Source of the DNA: a virus | DNA length: 36,260 nt | Virus record (IMG/VR): IMGVR_UViG_3300030104_002907 | Span: 1-36,260 of that record | Direction: 5' to 3' (one strand) | In this document: piece after piece, positions 24,577 through 31,410 of the stretch | How the letters are laid out: every line of letters begins with the position of its first letter | Position numbering within the stretch: the first letter of the stretch is position 1 | Notes under the pieces: generated by a model | The model's database searches: none | What the model was told of the DNA's origin: nothing | What the model saw: the letters and a program-made list of their open reading frames with translations, nothing else | Translations under genes and position numbers: made by a program

Positions 24577-25235
24577 GCCAATTTCTCCTCCATCTGCTTT
24601 TTGATGTCTAACCAAACTTGCGGATGTTGTTGGGCTAATACTTCTTGAACAACTTGCATTTGGGCGACAATTATGGTATCCTGTCTTTTATGAACAAGTT
24701 GTCCTTTAAATTCTAACATATATTTTAAAGACTCACGTATTTCTTTGGCAAGTTTGGTCAGACTGTCAATGTACTTAGGATTAAGGTCATCTTCTGCAAA
24801 CAACAACTCAATCTTATCTTCTAATCTATGAATGTTATCTGAAAGCATATCTATCTCATTCAAATCTTTTTTCATAATTTCCATTGCCGCAGATTTCTGA
24901 ACAATGGGTTTTAAATGTTTATTCATGTGTTTCATTACTTGTTGGCGTGTAACTCCTAAATCTGCCGCAACAGTTGAGGGAGATAACTTACCTTCATGAA
25001 TGGCTAATTCTAATTCTTGCCTTTGTGAACTAGTGCATAAAGCACATCTAGGATTTGACTGGTCAGTATATTCCGTATCCATGTGATTTCTTAAATGTCT
25101 TGAAGAAACTCCGCTAGGCCATTGCATTTCAACATCTAGTTCATCAGGAGTAATTTGTAAAGAAGTTAATCTTTCTTCTAATTGCTCTCTATCAGGATGT
25201 TGACAGAACCTACAGCGTTTTCTTGTTTTAGCCAA
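24573..25235 (-). CDS. Tandem zinc-HTH DNA-binding protein, probable terminase small subunit
   Basis: 220 residues from a TTG start after TTAGGTGAATTAA. Two tandem copies of one unit are clear: Cys8-x2-Cys11 with His47-x3-His51, and Cys64-x2-Cys67 with His103-x3-His107; the Cys-to-His distance is 36 residues in both. Each unit has the order CxxC, acidic helix (EQLEERL / QELELAIHEGKL), then a helix-turn-helix (GVSSRHLRNHM / LGVTRQQVMKHMNKH). The C-terminal half is a long coiled coil (LSDNIHRLEDKIELLF). DNA binding plus oligomerisation and a place a few genes before TerL fit a terminase small subunit; a transcription regulator is the alternative. Confidence 0.65.
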   Translation of the reverse strand: MAKTRKRCRFCQHPDREQLEERLTSLQITPDELDVEMQWPSGVSSRHLRNHMDTEYTDQSNPRCALCTSSQRQELELAIHEGKLSPSTVAADLGVTRQQVMKHMNKHLKPIVQKSAAMEIMKKDLNEIDMLSDNIHRLEDKIELLFAEDDLNPKYIDSLTKLAKEIRESLKYMLEFKGQLVHKRQDTIIVAQMQVVQEVLAQQHPQVWLDIKKQMEEKLA

Positions 25236-25240
25236 TTAAT

Positions 25241-25771
25241 TCACCTAACCATATCTTTGATAGAATCTAGTCTTTTTAGCGCTTCTCTTAATTTTTTTCT
25301 ATTAGGTATATATTGAGTTCTATACATCTCATCATACCATTTAAATCCTAACGTATTAGGCTCAAGTGTATCAAGTTGTCTGAGTTGTCCGTTAATAACG
25401 CTAACTTGCTCATCAACAAAACCTTTCATGGTTTTTCCTACTTCTTTCAATCTTTTCTCATGATTACCACTAACTACTTTCTTAGCGAGTTTTTCGATTC
25501 GTCTTACAATACTCAGTGGGTCTGCCTCGGCCGCATTATTGGCATAGAGGTACAGACCCCATTCTTCATCTTTAGAAGTATTTTTTTCACTAGGTATTTG
25601 CTCTTGTTGCCTAATCCATTCTTCGGGGTCGTCAACTATATCTTGAGTATCATCACCACTTTCTTCTTCTGGAGGACTTTCGGTTCTTAATGACCTTTCT
25701 TCATTGTATGGAGAATACCCAGTTTCATCTAATCGTCCATATGTTCTTTTCAATATATCTTCCCATGTCAT
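25241..25771 (-). CDS. Tagged protein (MTWEDILK N-terminus), unknown function
   Basis: 176 residues: tag MTWEDILKRTYG, then an acidic unstructured linker rich in Glu, Ser and Pro (about 20-75), then a helical domain (LSIVRRIEKLAKKVVSGNHEKR, VINGQLRQLDTLEPNTLG). The ATG is preceded by GGAGATGATTAA. The tag plus flexible linker plus folded domain layout is what a cleavable targeting tag would need. No family is recognised. Confidence 0.77.
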   Translation of the reverse strand: MTWEDILKRTYGRLDETGYSPYNEERSLRTESPPEEESGDDTQDIVDDPEEWIRQQEQIPSEKNTSKDEEWGLYLYANNAAEADPLSIVRRIEKLAKKVVSGNHEKRLKEVGKTMKGFVDEQVSVINGQLRQLDTLEPNTLGFKWYDEMYRTQYIPNRKKLREALKRLDSIKDMVR

Positions 25772-25775
25772 TTAA

Positions 25776-27341
25776 TCATCTCCATAAAGAGTATCCCCAA
25801 CTTTTCTTAACTTTAGTTTGTTTTTTTGCTTTTATTCTTCTAATGGCATCATCATATTTTGAGCGCCATTCTCCTGAAAATGAATTCCTAGATTTATTAC
25901 TACCTCTAAGTTCGAATGGCCTTTTACCATCAGGAGCCATAATTACACTATTTTTACCTCTAACGATTTTATTGATTGCATAATTTAGGAACACTCCAGT
26001 AAAAGAAAAATCAACAAATTCAATTTCGACTAAATTTTCTTCTTCTAAAATAAATTCAGCAATTTGATAAGTTTTTAAAAACTCTTGACTTATTGTTACA
26101 TTTCTAAAAGGTCTTCCCATTTCTTCTAACAAACTACCATATTTAATAATATGACTCATATTACCTCTCTTAAAATTATTAGCATTCTTCATAGCGTTTA
26201 CTAACCTCTTTTCAAATTCTGTTGCTAAAGAACCAGTTGAATCTAATGAAAGTGATATAGCCTTTTCTTCCATCTTACCTGTACTTAATCCTTTGAAATT
26301 AATATTAGTAATTATAGGCGGAGGTGGTTTTTTACCTATCTCAACGATTATTTCAACAATATGCAAAAGACCTTTAGTAACTGCATCTCCATCCTTTTTA
26401 GATTCAGAGGAACCAGCAAACATAGATTGCCACAAAGGAGGTTCTGCTGTATTAGGAGAACCACTATACCAATCTTTATTATCTAATGGTTTTTCTTTTT
26501 TACCATGCACTTTATTTCTAACCTCTACATAACCATCTGTCCTATAATGTCCATAAACGGTTTCTTTTGCTTCAGGTACAAATTTATCTCCTACTTTTTT
26601 AGCACCAGTTGATACATTAAAAACAATATTACGAGGATTACGTTTTGTATTTTTATTTAATATCTTTAATTGCTTCTGTAAGGTTTTGAATTTATCCATA
26701 TCATCCCTAGTAATTAATTCTAATTCTTTACCAAATATAGTATCCATTCTTTTCCAAATACCCTTTACACCCCGTCTTCTTGGTTGGTTTGGTCTTTGAT
26801 AATTAGAATCTATATGTGCCAATGTAGCCTCATAAAGATTAGTAGTGAATTGTTTAGGTTTACCATCTGTGTATCCTGAGCCACCAGTTACACCTATATC
26901 CATCTTAGAGGCTCCAGTAGTCTCACTCTTCCAAGTTTCATATGCACTTTTAGCCTGTTCAAATTTTTCACCTAGATTTTGGTCTATTATAAAACCTATA
27001 CCGTCTGGAGTTCTACCACTAACTCCGCCAACTTTTTTAACTCTCTTTGATATAATTTCTTCTTTTTTCTTTTTACGATAACGAGGTTTACTTTCAAGGC
27101 CCGCAGTTGTACTCATAACTGCACCCGCCATTTTTTCTTCCTCATCAGAGATTTTTAACATTTTAGCCCAAGAACCAAATCCCGCTTTACCCGCTAACTT
27201 ATCTAAAATAGACAAACGGTATTTCTTAGCAAGTTTAAGTTCTGCCTGTTGTTGTTCTATATTACCAAACTTCATAGTCTCTTCAACCTCTCTACGGTAT
27301 TGTGGATATTGCCGAATAAATTCTGATTCTACTATTGCCAT
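25776..27341 (-). CDS. Large basic protein of unknown function with an internal tag-like motif
   Basis: 521 residues from an ATG behind GTAGGTGAAATGA. An N-terminal helical region (QYRREVEETMKFGNIEQQQAE) leads into FGSWAKMLK with Trp58, which matches the shared tag but about 55 residues in. Lys-rich spacer regions (KPRYRKKKKEE) follow, then a mixed alpha/beta domain in the second half (KEKPLDNKDWYSG, PPIITNINFKGL, LVEIEFVDFSFTGVFLNYAI). No motif gives a function. Confidence 0.75.
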   Translation of the reverse strand: MAIVESEFIRQYPQYRREVEETMKFGNIEQQQAELKLAKKYRLSILDKLAGKAGFGSWAKMLKISDEEEKMAGAVMSTTAGLESKPRYRKKKKEEIISKRVKKVGGVSGRTPDGIGFIIDQNLGEKFEQAKSAYETWKSETTGASKMDIGVTGGSGYTDGKPKQFTTNLYEATLAHIDSNYQRPNQPRRRGVKGIWKRMDTIFGKELELITRDDMDKFKTLQKQLKILNKNTKRNPRNIVFNVSTGAKKVGDKFVPEAKETVYGHYRTDGYVEVRNKVHGKKEKPLDNKDWYSGSPNTAEPPLWQSMFAGSSESKKDGDAVTKGLLHIVEIIVEIGKKPPPPIITNINFKGLSTGKMEEKAISLSLDSTGSLATEFEKRLVNAMKNANNFKRGNMSHIIKYGSLLEEMGRPFRNVTISQEFLKTYQIAEFILEEENLVEIEFVDFSFTGVFLNYAINKIVRGKNSVIMAPDGKRPFELRGSNKSRNSFSGEWRSKYDDAIRRIKAKKQTKVKKSWGYSLWR

Positions 27342-27350
27342 TCATTTCAC

Positions 27351-27515
27351 CTACATAGTTGGAACTTTCATTGGGCAATAAGGAGGCGCTGAAGTCTCTC
27401 CTTTTGCGGGTAATTTAAGAGGACAAATATCTCCAGTCCCTATAAATTTCTTACATTTAGAACAGGTTCCAGAATATTGAGTTCTTCTAGTTTTTAAAAT
27501 TTCTATCCACGCCAT
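27351..27515 (-). CDS. Tagged zinc-ribbon microprotein (MAWIEILK N-terminus)
   Basis: 54 residues from the ATG with GGGTGATAGA upstream; a longer reading from 27551 is not supported by a ribosome site. The whole protein is the tag MAWIEILKTRR plus one small ribbon: CSKC (residues about 18-21), then CPLKLP and CPMKVP, four cysteines in CxxC...C...C arrangement. That is enough for one zinc. The tag has been placed directly before a minimal zinc module. Confidence 0.75.
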   Translation of the reverse strand: MAWIEILKTRRTQYSGTCSKCKKFIGTGDICPLKLPAKGETSAPPYCPMKVPTM

Positions 27516-27557
27516 TCTATCACCCAACACTTGCTCGTAATTATATCTCATTTAATA

Positions 27558-28064
27558 TCATTTCTTTTTTAAAGGTTCCTTCCACCCTGTAAAGGTTAAT
27601 CTTTGCCCACTCGGAAAATCTGTAGAGTACTCTGCATCAGGGTCAAACTCCATATCTTCAAATCCACCCTCAAATTTACCTTTAGGAGTTATAAATTTAG
27701 CACCTTTTTCACCCTCTTCTGATACAGCAATAGCGTCTTGACCATATTTATCAGCCATCTCATAAATCTTACTCTCTAAACTAGTAGGAACTCCTGTCAG
27801 CATAAAAGAAGGCTCAGTTCCCCATATATCGGGAGTCTTACCCGTAGCAGAAGTAATAGTAAATTTATTCCCTACATTTAATCTTGCTAACTCATCTAAC
27901 ATTTTATCAGCCAACTTACTCATTTCTTTAGGAGTTAAATTTTTATTAGCAGGTTTAGCCGCAATAAAAAAATTGTGACGTTTTGGTTTAATTAAACGCT
28001 GTACTTGTTTAGGGTCAAACCCATGTAAGGTAGTTTGTCTCTTAAGTATGCGTTTCCATTTCAA
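27558..28064 (-). CDS. Tagged protein (MKWKRILK N-terminus), unknown function
   Basis: 168 residues from a TTG start (TTG AAA TGG) with GTGGTGATTAT before it; the only nearby ATG is out of frame. After the tag MKWKRILKRQ comes an alpha/beta domain: HNFFIAAKPANKNLTPKEM, KLADKMLDELARLN, SKIYEMADKYGQDAIAVSEEG. The phrase YGQDAIAV is seen in small phage and bacterial proteins of unknown function, possibly of the DUF3293 group, which I cannot confirm. Confidence 0.75.
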   Translation of the reverse strand: MKWKRILKRQTTLHGFDPKQVQRLIKPKRHNFFIAAKPANKNLTPKEMSKLADKMLDELARLNVGNKFTITSATGKTPDIWGTEPSFMLTGVPTSLESKIYEMADKYGQDAIAVSEEGEKGAKFITPKGKFEGGFEDMEFDPDAEYSTDFPSGQRLTFTGWKEPLKKK

Positions 28065-28068
28065 ATAA

Positions 28069-28416
28069 TCACCACAACTTCTTACATGCTAAACATTTAG
28101 GAGTTGTAATTTTACCCTTACATTGGTCGCAATTATGTCTTGCTCTAAAATTGGCTCTACGTTTACTACTTCTATGAGTTCCGCCACCCCTATTTTTTCC
28201 TTTGCGTTTGTAATTACCATAACCTTTTGCACCAGCATGAATCTTTTTACCTTCATGAGTTAACATCATTATTTTTTTACCTGCTCTATCACTAGGATAG
28301 ACTCTACCTACTCGCATGTCTTCTTTTTTCTTTGGCTTTCGCTTCTTTTTACGTTGTTTAGATGCTTTCTTTCTTCGAGACTTACTCTTTTTACGGAGAA
28401 CCTCAAACCATTCCAT
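28069..28416 (-). CDS. Tagged, extremely basic protein with a DUF5754-like domain and C-terminal zinc ribbon
   Basis: 115 residues. Tag MEWFEVLRKK, then a Lys/Arg-rich run (about 10-33). Next comes the phrase VYPSDRAGKKIMMLTHEGKK with HAGAKGYGNYKRKG and RRANFRARHNC, which I recall from a short family found in phages and large eukaryotic viruses (DUF5754-type). It ends with CDQCKG and CLACKKLW, a CxxC...CxxC ribbon. Charge and size fit a DNA-condensing internal protein. The tag is not part of the known domain, so it looks added. Confidence 0.75.
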   Translation of the reverse strand: MEWFEVLRKKSKSRRKKASKQRKKKRKPKKKEDMRVGRVYPSDRAGKKIMMLTHEGKKIHAGAKGYGNYKRKGKNRGGGTHRSSKRRANFRARHNCDQCKGKITTPKCLACKKLW

Positions 28417-28420
28417 AATA

Positions 28421-28753
28421 TCACAGCCCGTCCATTAAAATAATGTCACCGTCTTTATGAGTCTTTATGTTTTTCATTGAATCAAGAACTGCTTTACATT
28501 CCTTTTTAGATAAACCAGTTTCTTTACATAAAACATCTAGTCCAGCGGCTCCACCTTCTTTCTTTAGAGTTCTAATGATGATTGGTTTTGGGTCAGCCTT
28601 TTTTTCTCTCAATTGCCTAAAGTCTTCTCCAGTTATTTTACCATCACCATCAGCATCTATTCTTTTTTGATTGCCAACTAATGCCTTTTCTTCTTCAACA
28701 TCTACTTTACGTTCTGTTCCGCAATGCATTTTTAATACATCTTCCCATGTCAT
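28421..28753 (-). CDS. Tagged protein with an EF-hand-like calcium loop and a winged-helix-like domain
   Basis: 110 residues: tag MTWEDVLK, then DADGDGKITGED (33-44), which fits the 12-residue calcium loop D-x-D-x-D-G-x-I-x-x-x-D as in single EF-hands and dockerins. A winged-helix-like domain follows (60-110: IRTLKKEGGAAGLDVL, SKKECKAVLDSMK, KDGDIILM). The last domain is clearly related to that of the next gene. The ATG has GAGAGGTGATAAAAA before it. Calcium binding is predicted from the loop only. Confidence 0.77.
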   Translation of the reverse strand: MTWEDVLKMHCGTERKVDVEEEKALVGNQKRIDADGDGKITGEDFRQLREKKADPKPIIIRTLKKEGGAAGLDVLCKETGLSKKECKAVLDSMKNIKTHKDGDIILMDGL

Positions 28754-29256
28754 TTTTTATCACCTCTCTTTTTTTCCATCTTAGGGTGGAATTTCATTGT
28801 TACTTTTTTTGCATCTTTTTTGATAGACACACCATCAACTAATACTTCTACAGGATAAGGTTCATGTTTACCTGCCCAATATGCCATATCATAACTATTG
28901 TCTTTTAATAACTTAACAAGTAATCCTCTGTCATACTCTTTATCTTCCGCCTTAAGCACTGTTTGTTTACCTTTAGTTAATAGTAAATCAATGCCTTTTT
29001 TAGATGATTTTGGTTTATGAGTATAAAAATCTCCATTAGAATGTTCATAAATGATTCCCCTCTTTTTCATATCTTCAAGAACCATCTTTAACTTTTTAGG
29101 AGAACCTATTCCTTTTAAGTTTTTCATACCTAAAGCCCCTCCTTCTTTTTTAACTTCTGCTAAAATCTTTTTCTCCATATCTTTACATTCATCATGAGTA
29201 ATGGTAGTTTCTCCATCTTTTAGTTCTCGTTTTATTAGTATATCTTCCCAATTCAT
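28750..29256 (-). CDS. Tagged winged-helix-like protein (MNWEDILIK N-terminus)
   Basis: 168 residues. Tag MNWEDILIK, then a domain at about 25-80 (EVKKEGGALGMKNLKGIG, KKLKMVLEDMKKRGIIYEHS, GDFYTH) that shares KKEGGAxG, K-x-V-L-x-x-M-K and G-D with the neighbouring EF-hand gene, so the two are paralogous there. The second half is a separate alpha/beta region ending in a very basic tail (KMEKKRGDKK). The stop overlaps the next ATG. It probably binds nucleic acid; unproven. Confidence 0.75.
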   Translation of the reverse strand: MNWEDILIKRELKDGETTITHDECKDMEKKILAEVKKEGGALGMKNLKGIGSPKKLKMVLEDMKKRGIIYEHSNGDFYTHKPKSSKKGIDLLLTKGKQTVLKAEDKEYDRGLLVKLLKDNSYDMAYWAGKHEPYPVEVLVDGVSIKKDAKKVTMKFHPKMEKKRGDKK

Positions 29257-30089
29257 GATTTCATCCTCTGTGTTTTTCTCTTGCTAGACTCCTTTCGGGA
29301 TAGAGCAACCTTATGGGCCGCATTTAATCTCTTTTTCGCTTCAGGGTCTTTTGCCCTTTTAGCCGCAACTCTCGCTCTTTGCTCTACTAAGTTAATGATT
29401 TGTGATTGTCTTTTATGTGGTTTATTCTTAAACGCAGAACTAGAAAATGTTTCTCTAACATCCTGTGCGGTTTTAAATTTTACAGGTACAGTATCTTTTG
29501 GATTTTCATCAGTGTATAATCTTCTAGTAGAACCTTGGGGTTTTTTACCAGTACCTTTTCTTGGTTCCTTTTTTATAATTTTTTCCCATTTTTGAACAAT
29601 AGGTTCTAACTCTTTAATTGGTTTTACTTCATCTTTAATTTTATCCACGTCATCCTTACATGACTCAAATTTATCTATTATATCTGATAACTCGTTTAGA
29701 CAATCTATCACAAAAGCATGGTCAAGTTTGGGGGATACTTCTGTTAATTCTTCTGGAGACATATTTTTCATTCTTTCCCACTCTGCTTTTCCATCTATCA
29801 TAAAATCATATAACTCTGAACAATCCTGTTGGTCTATAATATCTAAAACACCATCTATATCCATAAATTCCCTATCCATAAATTCTATTAATTCTTGTCT
29901 AGCAGTTTCGCAACAGGCTTTAGATGCTTCATCTTCATCAATCCCAATTTTCTTTAGAATAGTTTGCCAACCTTTCTTTACATAACCACTAGCATAAGCC
30001 GCTTGAGCAACTTGTTGTGCCTTTTTCTTAGTTTTAAACGGACCTTTAGAACCCCAGTAATAACCATCTTTTCTTTCAGTTATAGGCAT
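29253..30089 (-). CDS. Protein with a GYYWGSKGPF-type N-terminal motif and an internal tag-like motif
   Basis: 278 residues from the ATG (MPITERKDGYYWGSKGPF); a GTG nine bases earlier is less likely. The first 35 residues (G-Y-Y-W-G-S-K-G-P-F, KKAQQVAQAAYASGY) are a short motif I have seen at the start of many phage proteins. It is followed directly by GWQTILKK (Trp41), the shared tag in an internal place. The middle is acidic and helical with several Cys, and the C-terminus is basic (RARVAAKRAKDPEAKKRL, SSKRKTQRMK). Unknown function, probable virion cargo. Confidence 0.72.
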   Translation of the reverse strand: MPITERKDGYYWGSKGPFKTKKKAQQVAQAAYASGYVKKGWQTILKKIGIDEDEASKACCETARQELIEFMDREFMDIDGVLDIIDQQDCSELYDFMIDGKAEWERMKNMSPEELTEVSPKLDHAFVIDCLNELSDIIDKFESCKDDVDKIKDEVKPIKELEPIVQKWEKIIKKEPRKGTGKKPQGSTRRLYTDENPKDTVPVKFKTAQDVRETFSSSAFKNKPHKRQSQIINLVEQRARVAAKRAKDPEAKKRLNAAHKVALSRKESSKRKTQRMKS

Positions 30090-30094
30090 CTTAA

Positions 30095-30367
30095 TCACTT
30101 TTGACTAAACTTTTTTCCAGTCTTCACATGTTGCTTTCCTTTTTTACTACCTTTCTTTTTCTTTTTATCTTGATAATCTAATCGAGATTTAGGAGTTTTT
30201 TGATATGTTGCTTTTGGCATATATCTTCCTTCAGTTTTAGGTTTAGGAGTTTTCCCTTTTTCTTTCGCACTATGTTGTTCTTGGCTACCCCACTCTTCCT
30301 CTTCCCATTGGTCTAAGTCTTGTTGTATTTTTTTCTTAGCCTTCAAGACTTCTTGCCATTTAATCAC
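30095..30367 (-). CDS. Tagged basic protein from a GTG start (MIKWQEVLK N-terminus)
   Basis: 90 residues. No ATG lies at the right place. A GTG at 30367 follows AGGTGGCTATC at good distance and overlaps the stop of the preceding gene, and it yields M-I-K-W-Q-E-V-L-K, the shared tag shifted by one residue. The rest is low complexity, Lys/Gln/Pro-rich (EKGKTPKPKTEGRYMPKATY, YQDKKKKKGSKKGKQH), very basic, and probably disordered and DNA-binding. A longer frame up to 30445 exists but lacks a ribosome site. Confidence 0.68.
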   Translation of the reverse strand: MIKWQEVLKAKKKIQQDLDQWEEEEWGSQEQHSAKEKGKTPKPKTEGRYMPKATYQKTPKSRLDYQDKKKKKGSKKGKQHVKTGKKFSQK

Positions 30368-30575
30368 GATAGCCACCACCTGCTTTCTTATAGGCTTGGG
30401 CCAACATTTGTGCTTTTCTTGCAGACCATTGACCTGCCGCACCACCTTTTGAGCCTCTTTTTATTCTAAGGAATATTCTTCTTCTTAACGCTGGTTTAGT
30501 ATAATTACCTGCTTGATTGACAGTTGATTTACGCTTCTTCTTTCCTTTCTTATGAATAATATCTTCCCAAGTCAC
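30360..30575 (-). CDS. Tagged small basic protein with a DUF5872-like domain
   Basis: 71 residues from a GTG start (GTG ACT TGG GAA GAT) after AAGGAGATGATA. Tag MTWEDIIHKK, a Lys-rich linker, then YTKPALRRRIFLRIKRG, KGGAAGQWSARKAQML and KKAGGGYRD. The pattern Y-T-K-P-x-L-R...K-G-G-x-x-G-Q-W-S-A-R-K-x-Q...G-G-G-Y is one I recall as DUF5872, known from phages and large viruses without this tag. This gene is good evidence that the tag is grafted onto pre-existing domains. Confidence 0.77.
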   Translation of the reverse strand: MTWEDIIHKKGKKKRKSTVNQAGNYTKPALRRRIFLRIKRGSKGGAAGQWSARKAQMLAQAYKKAGGGYRD

Positions 30576-31405
30576 ACTATCATCTCCTTAGATTTTAGCC
30601 AGTTAGCCAACTTGTCGATAGCCGCCAAATCAACTCCCGTCTGATACCCCCGACTATCTGCCCAATTAATCAATTTATTTGTTGATAAGTTACTTTGGCT
30701 ATCGGGCATAAATGGACATCCACCTAAACCACCAACACTCGCATCAAAAGTCATAACTCCCCAATAAATAGCGGCATCAACACTACTAAACATGTCATTT
30801 TTACCCTCATGTAAGTGCAAAGCGACCTCAACATCTAAACTTCTTGTCAATTCTAAAGTTTGCAATAACTTACTTGGATAACATGCACCAACAGTATCAC
30901 ACAAAACAACAGTTTTTCCCAATTTGGCCGCCATTTTCAGAATTTTTCGCAATTTGAACTCACTAGGCAATCCCTCGTAAGGACAGCCAAATGCACAAGA
31001 CACATATACACGCACATTCTCTCTTTTTACTCCATCTAACATTATGGAATACTCATCATATAGTTCATTTAGAGTCTTTTTCCAATTTCGCATATTAAAT
31101 TCTTCAGAAGGAGCAAAACAAACATTAAATTTAGTAGCACCTACATCTGTTGCCCTAAGAAAACCCTTAGAATTAGGCACTAATACCCCAAATTCACCCA
31201 AATTCTTAGTTCTCTTAACTACCTCATCAGCATCCGCTAAATTAGGAACCCATTTTGGATGAACAAACGATGTAATCTCAATATCTGTTAACCCTGCATC
31301 ATACAAATCGTTTATCATACTAACTTTTTCATCTGTACTTAACTTACCTTCCCAATTTTGGAGTCCATCTCTAGGTCCAACCTCGTAAATTGTTATGGGC
31401 ATCAT
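30572..31405 (-). CDS. Hydroxymethylglutaryl-CoA lyase-like enzyme (HMGL/DRE-TIM family)
   Basis: 277 residues, slightly shorter than cellular HMG-CoA lyases (about 300). The family signatures are intact: EVGPRDGLQN with catalytic Arg12 and Asp13, HLH (His197, His199) for the metal, and ASVGGLGGCPF with the active-site Cys230, the HMG-CoA lyase signature rather than that of isopropylmalate synthase. Expected reaction: HMG-CoA to acetoacetate and acetyl-CoA, or a related 3-hydroxy-acyl-CoA cleavage. Tandem ATGs behind AAGTGAGATAT start it. It sits among late small genes with overlaps on both sides, so it is part of the viral operon: an auxiliary metabolic gene without the tag. Confidence 0.9.
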   Translation of the reverse strand: MMPITIYEVGPRDGLQNWEGKLSTDEKVSMINDLYDAGLTDIEITSFVHPKWVPNLADADEVVKRTKNLGEFGVLVPNSKGFLRATDVGATKFNVCFAPSEEFNMRNWKKTLNELYDEYSIMLDGVKRENVRVYVSCAFGCPYEGLPSEFKLRKILKMAAKLGKTVVLCDTVGACYPSKLLQTLELTRSLDVEVALHLHEGKNDMFSSVDAAIYWGVMTFDASVGGLGGCPFMPDSQSNLSTNKLINWADSRGYQTGVDLAAIDKLANWLKSKEMIV

Positions 31406-31410
31406 ATATC

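Noticed and set aside
414-31262. Numerous rightward frames of 60-104 codons across the late operon
   Set aside because: They lie opposite leftward genes with good ribosome sites, have membrane-like Phe/Leu/Ser-rich translations typical of antisense of Lys/Glu-rich genes, and lack ribosome sites of their own.
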